Shown: piece by piece, positions 6,438 to 15,900 of the stretch
How the letters are laid out: each line of letters opens with the position of its first letter
How positions within the stretch are numbered: position 1 is the first letter of the stretch
NCBI RefSeq assembly: GCF_001907235.1
Contig: NZ_MQVS01000001.1
Span: 1 to 64,000, forward strand
Reading direction: 5' to 3'
Origin: Buchananella hordeovulneris
Lineage (GTDB): Bacteria > Actinomycetota > Actinomycetes > Actinomycetales > Actinomycetaceae
Length of the DNA: 64,000 bases
The notes under the pieces: model-generated
The model's database searches: none
The model's input: only the letters and a program-made list of their open reading frames with translations
What the model was told of the DNA's origin: nothing
Program-made: the position numbers and the translations under genes

Positions 6438-8513
6438 CTACCGCAGCCGCGCCTCGAAGGTGGCCTTAGCGGCGTCGAAGACCCCGAGCTCGACCTGCAC
6501 GAAACAGGTGCGGCTCGGCTGCTCGGCCAGCACCCGGATGCCGATGATCTGGGCCTCGTTGCAGGTGGAGAGCTGGACGGCGTCTAGGCCCTCCCCGCCG
6601 GTGAGGTCCAGCAGCGGTCTGGTCTCGGAGCCATCCAAGGTGGCGGGGGTGAACAGCTCGGTCAGTGCCTGGCTTTGGTCCTTGGCGCGCCAGCGGGCCT
6701 TGACTTGGTATGGTACCGGCACCCCGGCCTGGCCGGTCAGGCTCACCGACTCGGCGCTGACCTCGATCGCTTCGACCCGCTGCAGTGCGAAGACCGGGCC
6801 GGTGACCTGCTCGAGTCCCGTGTCGGTGGCCTGCATGAGTGCGGCTAGCCACTGGCTGTAGTCGGCGGGCGCGGCCGCCTCCTGGCCGTCTGGGCCCGGT
6901 ACGGCCATGTCCATCTTCACCGTCAAATCGACGGTGTGCGGTTTATTGCGCTCTAGCAGCGGCAGGGTCACCTTGTAGCCGCACTCAATGCGCAGCCCGT
7001 CGCTCGACGCTTTGATCGGGGTCAGCTCGCTGCCGCCACTGACCTGCGGGCAGGCCCCGGGCTCTAGCGCCGGGATGACGAGCAGCGTCTCACCGGACAG
7101 TTTGGTTCCGGGTGCCGCGCTGTAGGTCACCGCTAGTTGCGTCAGTCCTGCCTGCTTGTCCCACTGGGCTCGCAGGTCGGTTCGCAGCCCCGACGGCAGC
7201 ACCTCGCCGGTGAGCTGGGCGGGGGCAGTCGTCACCTCGACCTCCGGCTTGGCCGCCGGCCCGGCGGAGCCGAGGCTACCGGTAAGCCACAGCACCACGA
7301 ACGTCACCGCGAGCACCGTCGCCAGCGCCCCGGCCACGAGCAGCCACCGCCTGCGGCGACTCTTCGGCGCTTCCTCGGTTTCCTCCAATTTGATCTGGTG
7401 TTTGCCGAAGCCGCCGAGCTGGGTGCGGTTGCCGTCGTCGACCGGGGTGGACAGCCTCAGCGAGGCCGGGACCGAGACCTCCCGCGGGGTACGGTGCGAG
7501 TTCAGGGACGTGGCGTCCGGGTCGGCGTCGGCCAGGGCAGGCACCTCGGTGGGCGGCGGCAGGGGCGGGGCGACCGGTTGGGTGGCGGCGAAAAAGTTGA
7601 CCACCTGCTCCTTGCTCGGCAGCGGCACCTCCGGCTCCTCCCACTGCTCGGGCACCGGCTGGACCGGCAACGGCGGGGTCGTGAAGGCGCTGACGGGTAG
7701 CGAGTTTAAGGCCGCCAGCGTCTCGTGGGCGGGCAGGCGGTGGGCCGGGTTCTTCGCCAACATGCCGGAGATGACCCGCCATAGGGCCGGGTCTATGGGC
7801 AGCGGCGGTGGGGCGTGCTGCACGTGGTGCAGGTGCACGGCGTGCGGGTTGCCGGGCTCGGCGAACGGGGTGCGACCCGCGATGAGCGCATAGAAGAGGA
7901 TCCCGGCGGAGTAGATGTCCGACGCCGGGCCCGACTTGCCATAGGCGATAAGTTCGGGCGCCATGTAGTTGGGGGTACCGATGGCCTCCGTGCGGTTGCC
8001 GGTGTCCTCCCGCACGATGGCGGCGATCCCGAAGTCGGCCAGCCGCACGTCCTTGCCCTGCCAGCCGTGGGCGGTGGTGAGTAGTACGTTGTCGGCTTTG
8101 ACGTCGCGGTGCACCACCCCGGCCGCGTGCGCCGCCCCCAAGGCTGAGAGCACGCCCCGGATGATGGTCACGGTGTCGGCCACCGCCAGCGGCCCGTGCA
8201 TGCCGAGCAGCTGGTTCAGGCTCGGGCCTTGCACCAGATCCATGACGATAGCCAGGGTCGTTCCCTCCACCACGAGGTCGTGCACCTTGACGATCAGCGG
8301 GTGGGTTAGGGAGCGCAGCAGGTTGCGTTCCTGCACGAACCGGGCCACGACTTCGGGGTTGTTGCTGTGCTCCGGCCACAGCAGTTTGGCGGCCACGTCG
8401 ACTCCGCGCGTGAGGTCGTGAGCCAGCCACACCTCCCCAGAGGCGCCCTGCCCGATGCGGCGGGTGAGTACGTAGCGGCTACCGAGGGCGCGCGGCCCGT
8501 CCTCTGTGGTCAT
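6438..8513 (-). CDS. Receptor-type Ser/Thr protein kinase (PknB-like), T7SS-linked
   Basis: A 691-residue transmembrane kinase. The N-terminal kinase domain (about 14-270) has every catalytic element: glycine loop GQGASGEV (21-28), lysine K43, HRD at 135-137 with N142, DFG at 160-162 and an APE-like MAPEL. A proline-rich linker containing threonine clusters follows, then one membrane span (about 390-411) and a 280-residue extracellular region without PASTA repeats. It should therefore be an active kinase, unlike the pseudokinase EssB of Firmicute T7SS. The gene is last of a leftward operon and its ATG overlaps the stop of the lipoprotein gene (TAATG). The neighbouring EccC carries an FHA (phosphothreonine-binding) domain, so phosphorylation-dependent control of secretion is a reasonable inference. 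Confidence 0.9.
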   Translation of the reverse strand: MTTEDGPRALGSRYVLTRRIGQGASGEVWLAHDLTRGVDVAAKLLWPEHSNNPEVVARFVQERNLLRSLTHPLIVKVHDLVVEGTTLAIVMDLVQGPSLNQLLGMHGPLAVADTVTIIRGVLSALGAAHAAGVVHRDVKADNVLLTTAHGWQGKDVRLADFGIAAIVREDTGNRTEAIGTPNYMAPELIAYGKSGPASDIYSAGILFYALIAGRTPFAEPGNPHAVHLHHVQHAPPPLPIDPALWRVISGMLAKNPAHRLPAHETLAALNSLPVSAFTTPPLPVQPVPEQWEEPEVPLPSKEQVVNFFAATQPVAPPLPPPTEVPALADADPDATSLNSHRTPREVSVPASLRLSTPVDDGNRTQLGGFGKHQIKLEETEEAPKSRRRRWLLVAGALATVLAVTFVVLWLTGSLGSAGPAAKPEVEVTTAPAQLTGEVLPSGLRTDLRAQWDKQAGLTQLAVTYSAAPGTKLSGETLLVIPALEPGACPQVSGGSELTPIKASSDGLRIECGYKVTLPLLERNKPHTVDLTVKMDMAVPGPDGQEAAAPADYSQWLAALMQATDTGLEQVTGPVFALQRVEAIEVSAESVSLTGQAGVPVPYQVKARWRAKDQSQALTELFTPATLDGSETRPLLDLTGGEGLDAVQLSTCNEAQIIGIRVLAEQPSRTCFVQVELGVFDAAKATFEARLR

Positions 8514-9769
8514 TAATCAGCGAACCAGAACAGTGCCAGGGGTGGCTCGCCGTCGGCGGTCAGCGGTCGCATGCCCGGGTCGGAGGTCGAGGCGTAGAGG
8601 GAGGTCAGTTGCCCGTCGGCCAGCGCGTTGCCGCGCCGCAGGTCTAGCTCGGGGCCGACGAGGCCATCGACGGGCCCCAGTTTCAGGGTTGCCAGGGCGG
8701 TCTTGACGGCCTGCGGGTCGCTGGAGCCCGCCTTTTCCACGGCGCGCGCCAGCACGACGACGCCGTCATGGCTCGTGGCGTCGGCCCACAGGGAGGTTTG
8801 GGCGCAGGTGTCGTCGCTGTAGAGGTTTTGGCAGGTCTCGTCCCCGGCGGCCAGACGCAGGGACGTGAAGAAGGCCGCCGCCGACTCCCCAGCCACGCTC
8901 GGGCGCAGCGCCACGGCGTCGCCCGCGTCGGGGCCGATGGCGACTAGGCGGCCCGACGTCGCCCCCGAGCTGACGACCAGGTCGCCGAACAGGGGCGTGG
9001 TGGCCTCGGGGGAGAGCAGCAGTGGCAGCTGGGATGCCCCCAGCTGGGCTTGGATGGCGGCCACGAGTTCGGCTTGTTGCCGGGCCGGGGCGGCGATGGC
9101 TACGGCGTCAACCTCTCGCTTGTCCACCGCATTCTTGATCTGGTGGGCGATGGCCTGTACGTCTCCCAGTTCGGCGCGGTGGGCACCGTCGATGTTAAGG
9201 AGGTAACCCGGTGCCGTGACCACGAACGGGCGGGAGGCTTTAAGCTCCCGCAGGGTGGCCTCCATCTGGCTGCTGACCATGCCCGCGGTCGGCGCTAACG
9301 TCCAGGCGTGGGGGCTTTCTTGCGGTGAGTACAGCAGGAGAGCGGCGGTGTCAGCTCGATAGGCGGTCTGTAACGCGTCGGCCAGATAGTCGCCACGCCC
9401 GGTGACCAGCACCCCACTCACCCGGGCCTGCACGAGGCGCTCCATGGCGGCCTTCGCCCCGGCGGCGGTGCCGTCGTCGAGCTCCACCACCAGCTCAATG
9501 GGGCTGCCGCCCAGGTTCAGGCGGTAGGTGGCGATGCGGGCCCCCTCTGCCAGGGGCCGGAACTCAGAGCCGTCGCCCTGCACGGGGCCGACCAGCACCC
9601 CGATCTTCACGGCTTGCGCGGCGGGCGGCGTGTAGCTCAGCTGCGGCGCCAGCGGCGTGTGGGCCGTGGGGGTGGCCGTGGGGGTCGGTTCGGCCGAGGA
9701 GCAGGCAGACAGCGCCAGGCTGACAGCTAGGGCGCCGCCTATCAGCAGGCACCAACGCGTGACGGTCAT
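8513..9769 (-). CDS. Lipoprotein with type-1 periplasmic-binding fold
   Basis: A 418-residue predicted lipoprotein: signal peptide MTVTRWCLLIGGALAVSLAL, lipobox LSAC with the modified Cys near residue 23, then a Ser/Pro/Thr-rich spacer. The body begins AVKIGVLVGPVQGDGSEF and runs through alternating strands and helices typical of Leu/Ile/Val-type substrate-binding proteins (for example SGVLVTGRGDYLADALQ). No ABC permease or ATPase lies nearby, so a sensory or scaffold role at the cell surface together with the coupled receptor kinase is more likely than transport; this is inference. Its ATG overlaps the stop of the upstream coiled-coil gene (ATGA), and its stop overlaps the kinase start. Confidence 0.8.
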   Translation of the reverse strand: MTVTRWCLLIGGALAVSLALSACSSAEPTPTATPTAHTPLAPQLSYTPPAAQAVKIGVLVGPVQGDGSEFRPLAEGARIATYRLNLGGSPIELVVELDDGTAAGAKAAMERLVQARVSGVLVTGRGDYLADALQTAYRADTAALLLYSPQESPHAWTLAPTAGMVSSQMEATLRELKASRPFVVTAPGYLLNIDGAHRAELGDVQAIAHQIKNAVDKREVDAVAIAAPARQQAELVAAIQAQLGASQLPLLLSPEATTPLFGDLVVSSGATSGRLVAIGPDAGDAVALRPSVAGESAAAFFTSLRLAAGDETCQNLYSDDTCAQTSLWADATSHDGVVVLARAVEKAGSSDPQAVKTALATLKLGPVDGLVGPELDLRRGNALADGQLTSLYASTSDPGMRPLTADGEPPLALFWFAD

Positions 9770-12768
9770 TTACTCCCCTTAAGGGTGTAGGTGAAAACGG
9801 TGAGCACTCTACCCTTGCCGGTGCGGCCGCGGTCGGCGAACGGTTGGTAGGCGTCGGTGGCCTCCGCGGTCTTGGAGAACACGGCCGACTGCATGTCGAT
9901 GCTCAGCAGCTGGGCGGTGCGGGAACTGCCGTACTGGCGCACCCGCGAGTCGACGTTCTGCAGCACGTTGCCGGTCTCGCCAACCTGAGTGGTCACGCCG
10001 TACAGCTTGCCCAGCACCCCCAGGCGGGACTCGTTGCGTGGCTGGCCGAGGTTGGCCAGCAGCCGCTCGAAGTCGCCGCGTAGCTGGTCGGCTACCGCCT
10101 GCGACTGGGCCGAGGCCGAGTCGAGGGCAGACGACAGGGTCTCCAGCACCCCGTTGGTGGACGCCTCCAGCTGTTCCAGGGTGCTCTGCAGGTCGGCGCG
10201 CGACTTCTCGCGGGCGCTTTGCAGCGTCGTTTGTGTTTCTGCCAGGCTGGCGGAGCGCTGGGTGGCGACCGTCTCGTCGAGCTGGGTGCCGAGCGCGTCA
10301 AGGTGGCCGTTGAGGCGGTTGACGGCTTCGGTGGCGTGCCCCTGGGCGGCCGAGATGTCGCCGGGCACCGCGGTCTCCAGGCCCTCCAGCCGGGAGTTCA
10401 GGTCGGTGAGGGACTGGGAGAGTTCGGCACCGTTGCACTTCAGGGAGTCGCTGAGGTAGGCCAGCTTGGTAGCGATGCTCTCGCCGTCGGGCAGTGGCTT
10501 ACGGGCGCACTGGCCCTCATCCGGGTCGGGCGCGGGCAGCTCGACGGGGCCGTCCCACAGGCGCTCGAGGGCGGCCTTGAGTTCCTTGCCGGACGTGGAG
10601 AGCTTGCCCTGCGAGCCGTCCAGCTGTTTTTGCAGCTCGGCGAGCTTGCCGGTGGCCGTGCCGTTCTGCTCCTGGTAGAGCTTGCGCAGGCCGCCGCTGA
10701 GCTCGCCGGTGGTAGCCACCAGCTCGTCGGCCTTGGCAGGCAGCGAGTCGCGCAGTTCCTTGAGCTTGTCGATGCTGGTCTGCACCTGCCCGGCCAGCTC
10801 GGTGAGCGCCGTGTCGGATGTGGAATAGCCCTCCACCAGCTGCCGGGTGGCGGCCGCGACCCCGGAGAGCGAGCAGTCGGCGGTCTCCAGCCGGGTGAGG
10901 GCGGCGGCGATGTCGGTGGCGGTCGACTCGGCGGTCAGGGACTGTCCCCAGGTGGCGTCGCAGGTTTGGCCCCCGGCTACCGCCGTGTCGACCAGGTTGC
11001 CCAAGGCATCGCGGTAGCCGGAGTCGGCGAACCAAGCGCCGACGCTGGGGGTAGACTGCCCGGCCGCGGCGGCCTTCTCGAGCTGGGCCAGCAGGCCGGT
11101 GTCCGGCGCGAACAGGCTGTCCGTCAGCTGCTTCTTCAGCGCGGTGGCCTGGCCTTGCAACTTGGTGGCGTCCTCATCCAGGGACTTGACGGTCTCGATG
11201 ATGTCGTTCACTTGGGCGCGGGCCTGGCTGATCCACCCGGGATCAGGGGCGGAGGTGTCGTCAGCCAGTTGCTTGAACTCGTTGATCTTGGCGGCCAACA
11301 CCTCCAGGTGCCTGTTCAGGCCCTCGTCCCCGGTGACCAGGTCGTTGATCTGTGGGGCGGACAGGGCGCTGTAGCGGCCCTCGGCCTGGCCGGACAGGGC
11401 GTGCAGCTGTTGCAGGTTGTCCTCCATGCCGGTGGACAGCTGGTGGAGGCGGCAGGAGACTGACGCCTCCTCCGGCTTGGTTTCTAGGCAGGCTTTGGCC
11501 TTGCTTGGGTCGGTGTAGTCGATGGAGGAACCGATGGTGTTGGCGAGCTCGGAGACGAACTTGGTGCGGCAATTGGGCGATTCGTTGTCTTTTCCGAACA
11601 GGGCCGTGACCGCCCCCAGCTGGGCGTCGACCAGGTAGATGGAGGACATGATCGTGCGCGGCTCGCCCGCGGCCAGCTGCGGCAGGGCGATGGAGCAGCC
11701 CTCGATCTGCTGGCCGGTGAACTGAGGCTTGCCGCCGCCCAAAAGCGAATCGATGGACGAGACGTAGTTGGTGAGGTTGCTTTCGGCCCCCGTGCGGGTG
11801 GAGCTGATCGCGGAGCTGGTCTGGGTACCGATGGAGGTCAGCGAGGAGCGAGTCGATTCCAAGTGTCGAATGATCGATTCGGAGCTGGACTTTAGCTCGG
11901 TGAAGGTTTGGGCGCCGAGGGTCGAAATGTCGTCCTGCAAAGCCAAATAGGTTTCATCAACGAATTGCAAAGCCTCATTGACTTCCTTTGAGATTTGCAG
12001 GACGTGGGAAATGGTCTTCTGCTCCTGGCGCGCCGCTGCCCCGTCGGTCCCGAATGCGCGCTCAACCAGGCGGGTCATCGACGGATCGGTGGTAATGCCC
12101 GGCTCGACCGCGAGATTAAACTCCGGCACCGCGAATTTCTCCGACTCCACCACCAGCGTGAAAGTCGAGGTGGGTGCCAAAACCGGGGGCGCAATCAAAC
12201 TGGCCCACTGCACGGTCGCCGCCTGGGTGTCGTGGCTAACCACCACCCCGTCGGTCACCCGCCCCTCCTGCGCATCGGCCGCGGAGACCACCCGGCCATT
12301 CGGCACGATCGCGTTGGCGACCACGGTCAGCGGCACGCCCACCAGCGACTTTTGGTGGAAACGCGCCCCGTTGGAATCGAACGCGATCTCGGTGGGCGTG
12401 GAGGTGACGTCCTGCACCACCAGCTGCATAACGAAACGGCCCGACTTGCCCTGCAGCTCGGACAAGTCCGTGCCCGACTTCCCGTCGTGCCACCACAAGG
12501 TTTGTACCCGGATCGGCAGTTTCTCCACGGCTTGTGCCGGGGCCACCTCCTGCTCGGGGCTGGCCGACGACGACGTCGAACCGGAGACCGACACCGACTT
12601 CACGGAGGAATCTGCCCCCAACTCGACCGCGACGTGCTGGAGCGACCTGGTTTCCAGCGCCACCAACGGCGAGGCCGATGAGAGAGTCAGGGCCACTGCG
12701 GCAGCGCCCACGCTCACCACCGGCCAGCGATAACGACCGGGGCCGACGAGAAACATCTTCCGCGGCAC
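9766..12768 (-). CDS. Large exported helical (coiled-coil-rich) protein of the T7SS operon
   Basis: A 1000-residue protein with an N-terminal signal anchor (hydrophobic residues about 15-35, WPVVSVGAAAVALTLSSASP), a beta-rich region to about 230, and then about 700 residues of long helical, Gln/Leu/Ser/Thr-rich sequence with few prolines. I see no C-terminal membrane span. The GTG at 12768 is chosen because GGAGGG lies six bases upstream; the frame is open to 12897 but that extension runs into the divergent promoter. In size and helical character it recalls EsaA/YueB-type T7SS stalk proteins, but those have several membrane spans, so homology is not claimed. It heads an operon with the lipoprotein and kinase (4-bp ATGA overlap). 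Confidence 0.75.
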   Translation of the reverse strand: MPRKMFLVGPGRYRWPVVSVGAAAVALTLSSASPLVALETRSLQHVAVELGADSSVKSVSVSGSTSSSASPEQEVAPAQAVEKLPIRVQTLWWHDGKSGTDLSELQGKSGRFVMQLVVQDVTSTPTEIAFDSNGARFHQKSLVGVPLTVVANAIVPNGRVVSAADAQEGRVTDGVVVSHDTQAATVQWASLIAPPVLAPTSTFTLVVESEKFAVPEFNLAVEPGITTDPSMTRLVERAFGTDGAAARQEQKTISHVLQISKEVNEALQFVDETYLALQDDISTLGAQTFTELKSSSESIIRHLESTRSSLTSIGTQTSSAISSTRTGAESNLTNYVSSIDSLLGGGKPQFTGQQIEGCSIALPQLAAGEPRTIMSSIYLVDAQLGAVTALFGKDNESPNCRTKFVSELANTIGSSIDYTDPSKAKACLETKPEEASVSCRLHQLSTGMEDNLQQLHALSGQAEGRYSALSAPQINDLVTGDEGLNRHLEVLAAKINEFKQLADDTSAPDPGWISQARAQVNDIIETVKSLDEDATKLQGQATALKKQLTDSLFAPDTGLLAQLEKAAAAGQSTPSVGAWFADSGYRDALGNLVDTAVAGGQTCDATWGQSLTAESTATDIAAALTRLETADCSLSGVAAATRQLVEGYSTSDTALTELAGQVQTSIDKLKELRDSLPAKADELVATTGELSGGLRKLYQEQNGTATGKLAELQKQLDGSQGKLSTSGKELKAALERLWDGPVELPAPDPDEGQCARKPLPDGESIATKLAYLSDSLKCNGAELSQSLTDLNSRLEGLETAVPGDISAAQGHATEAVNRLNGHLDALGTQLDETVATQRSASLAETQTTLQSAREKSRADLQSTLEQLEASTNGVLETLSSALDSASAQSQAVADQLRGDFERLLANLGQPRNESRLGVLGKLYGVTTQVGETGNVLQNVDSRVRQYGSSRTAQLLSIDMQSAVFSKTAEATDAYQPFADRGRTGKGRVLTVFTYTLKGSK

Positions 12769-12914
12769 GATTAACCCTCCGTTCACACCAGGTACGGTGA
12801 CTTGGTCTCTTCCCTGCACCCTAACCCACCGAGCGTAGGGGCGTTCAAGAGGACGTTCAACCCAGCATTTACACTGGGCCCACCGGGTGTGTTGCACGAC
12901 GAGGGAGTGGCACT
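12769..12914. promoter_or_regulatory. Divergent promoter region of the two T7SS operons
   Basis: This 146-bp gap separates the leftward kinase operon from eccC and must carry both promoters. CGTTCAA occurs twice as a direct repeat (12842-12848 and 12854-12860, 12 bp apart), followed by a short dyad CCCAG/CTGGG around CATTTACA. These are candidate operator features only. Ribosome binding sites are clear on both sides (GGAGGG leftward, GAGGGAG rightward). Confidence 0.4.
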
Positions 12915-15900
12915 ATGCGTATCAAACTCGATCTGGTATCGGCGGATGGGATTCGCCCCATCCTCATCACCGCAGAGGCCACAGCCACGATTGCCGACTT
13001 GGCTGCCACGATTCGCAGCGGCGAGACCCGGTTTCCTTTTGGGCCAGAGGCCGGCCTGACACTGCAACTGGTGGGGGACTCCGGAGAAGAGCTGTCGATT
13101 TTTCCACCTCGGCTGTTGGTTATGGAATCCGGCTTATGCTCCGGCCAGCGGGTGCGGGTAGCCCCTGCCAGTCCGGCCGAACACCAGATCCACACCGGCA
13201 ATCCCGCGCCGGCTCGCCTACGTGTCATCAAGGGGAGTCAGGAGGGCAGGGTCATTCCCCTACGCTCCGGCCCCAACGTGATCGGACGAAGTGCTGAGTG
13301 CGACATCGTCTTCGACGACAAGCAGGTCTCGCGGCGCCATGCCCGCATTATTGTCGGCGAGCACGTCGAAGTGGTCGACATGAGTTCGGCCAACGGGGTG
13401 ATTCTGGGGGGTGAGCGAGTGGAACACGCGGTGCTGGGACCACGCGACACCGTCGGGGTGGGCGACACCACGTTCATCGTCGAACGCGACCCCACGGCTC
13501 AAACCAGTCCCGTGACGGATACTGACTTTAACCGCTCACCCCTGGTCCGAGTGCGGTACGAGGGCCGCAAGTTCGAGGCGCCTGAGCCGCCTAAGACGGG
13601 CAGCAAACGTAAGTTCCCCCTCGTGGCGATGGCCGCGCCCCTGCTGATGGGCTCCGTCATGTTCCTGCTGCTGCGAAACCCCATGACACTCATCTTCCTA
13701 GCCCTCAGCCCCATCATCGCGATCGGCACGTGGATCGACTCACGGGTGACGGCCGCCCGTGGGGAGAAAAGCGAACGGGAACGCTTCCGGACGGATGTCG
13801 CCAAACTGGGTGATGAACTTGCTGCGGCCCTGGATGAGGAGCACGCGGGTCGGCGGAACGAAGTGCTGCCGCTCGGCAGCGTCATCGAGGCCGGGTTCAG
13901 CCTGAACCAAGAGTTGTGGTACCGCCGTCCGGACGACGACGACTACCTGCTACTCCATCTCGGCTATGGGCAAGACAAATCCCGCCACACGTTCACCCTG
14001 CCCGCGCGCGGACAGGCCTCGGCCGAGGTGTGGGAGGAGCTGTGTGCGTTGCAGAAACAGGCCGAATACGTCCTGGATGTCCCGATCACGGCGACACTCC
14101 GCGAATGCGGCAATCTGGGGCTGGCAGGCGTGGTGGACTGGCGCACCGCCGTTGCACGCAGCTTGGTGGCCCAATTGGCTTGCCTGCACTCGCCTGCCGA
14201 ACTGGTCATCGCGGCGATCGCCTCGGTTGATAGTGCCCGCCACTGGCAATACCTCATGTGGTTGCCGCACGTCGGCTCTCCCCACTCCACACTGCCAGGC
14301 CCGCACCTGGCCAGTGCCCAGGGCGCTGTCTCCAGCCTGGTGTCGCTGTTGGAGGAACTGGTGGCGGCCCGCTCCCAAGGCTCGCATGCTGACCGGGTGG
14401 TGCTGCCCACCGTTGTACTGCTGGTGGAAGATGACGCCCCCGTGGAACGAGGTCGCCTGGTGGCGCTCGCGGAGAAAGGACCGGAAGTCGGGGTGCATCT
14501 GGTGTGGCTGGCCGATCGGCACGAGCGCCTACCGGCCGCCTGCCACACCTACCTGGTGCAGGATTCCACGGGCCAGTTCACGGTCGGATATGTCAAGGAG
14601 CGCCGCACTGTGCCTTTGACCAAGGTCGAGCCGCTCAGCGAAGAGCCGGCCGTGAACTTGGCACGTGCCTTGTCACCGCTGCAGGACGCGGGGGCGCCGG
14701 TGCTGGACCAATCAGGCATTCCGCGGGCCGTGTCGTTCCTGACGCTGGCGGGCCTGGAAGTGGCCAGCGACCCGAATGTCACGGTGGAGCGCTGGCAGGA
14801 AAGCAGCCTGCTTGGCTCCCAGGCGGGCAAACGGCAGGCCGCCACACTGCGGGCCTTGGTTGGCCAGGGGCCGCAGGGCGATTTCACGCTCGACCTGCGC
14901 AGCCAGGGTCCGCATGCCTTGGTGGGTGGCACGTCGGGGGCCGGTAAATCGGAGTTTTTGCAGTCATGGATCTTGGGGATGGCCACGGCGCACAGCCCGC
15001 AGCGGGTGACGTTCTTATTCGTTGATTACAAGGGCGGCTCGGCCTTCGCCGACTGTGTTGATCTGCCGCACAGCGTCGGGCTGGTCACTGACCTGTCCCC
15101 GCACCTGGTGCGCCGGGCCTTGACATCGCTGCGGGCTGAGCTGCGATACCGGGAGCATCTGTTGAACCGGAAGAATGCCAAGGATCTGTTGGCATTGGAA
15201 AGGACAGGCGACCCGGAGTGCCCCCCGTCCTTGGTGATTGTCGTCGACGAGTTCGCAGCCCTCGTGCAGGAGGTGCCGGACTTTGTGGACGGCGTGGTCG
15301 ACGTCGCCCAGCGCGGCCGCTCCCTCGGCCTGCACCTGATCCTGGCCACGCAACGCCCGGCCGGGGTAATTAAGGGCAACCTGCGGGCCAACACTGCCCT
15401 GCGGGTGGCGCTGCGCATGGCCGACGAGAGTGACTCCACGGACGTCATCGACGTGGCCGATGCCGCCACCTTCGACCCGCGGATCCCGGGGCGGGGCGCG
15501 GTGCGCACCGGGCCGGGCCGCATCTCCCTGTTCCAGACCGCCTACGCGGGCGGACACACCACCGAACAGGTGGCGGCCTCGCCTATTGAGATCGAGACCA
15601 TGATGTTCGGGGCCGGGGTGGGCTGGGAGATCCCCCGTCCCGAGGTGGCCAGTCAGGGTGAAGACGACGGCCCTACCGATATCTCCCGGGTCGTGGCCAG
15701 CGTGCGTAAAGCTGCTCAGCTTCTCCAACTGCCCGTGCCGCGCAAACCGTGGTTGCCCGAGCTGGAGACCTGCCTGGATTTGGGGTCGTTGCTTGCCGAG
15801 GCTGGAGACACCACGCCCCGCGGCCGCATCTTGCTGGGGGTGGTGGACGACCCCGCCCAGCAGGCTCAGCACCCGGTGTTTTACGATCCGGACGATGTCG

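Noticed and set aside
8513..9769. Solute-binding subunit of an ABC importer
   Set aside because: No permease or ATPase gene is adjacent, and the gene overlaps both T7SS-operon neighbours, so a transport role was not assigned.
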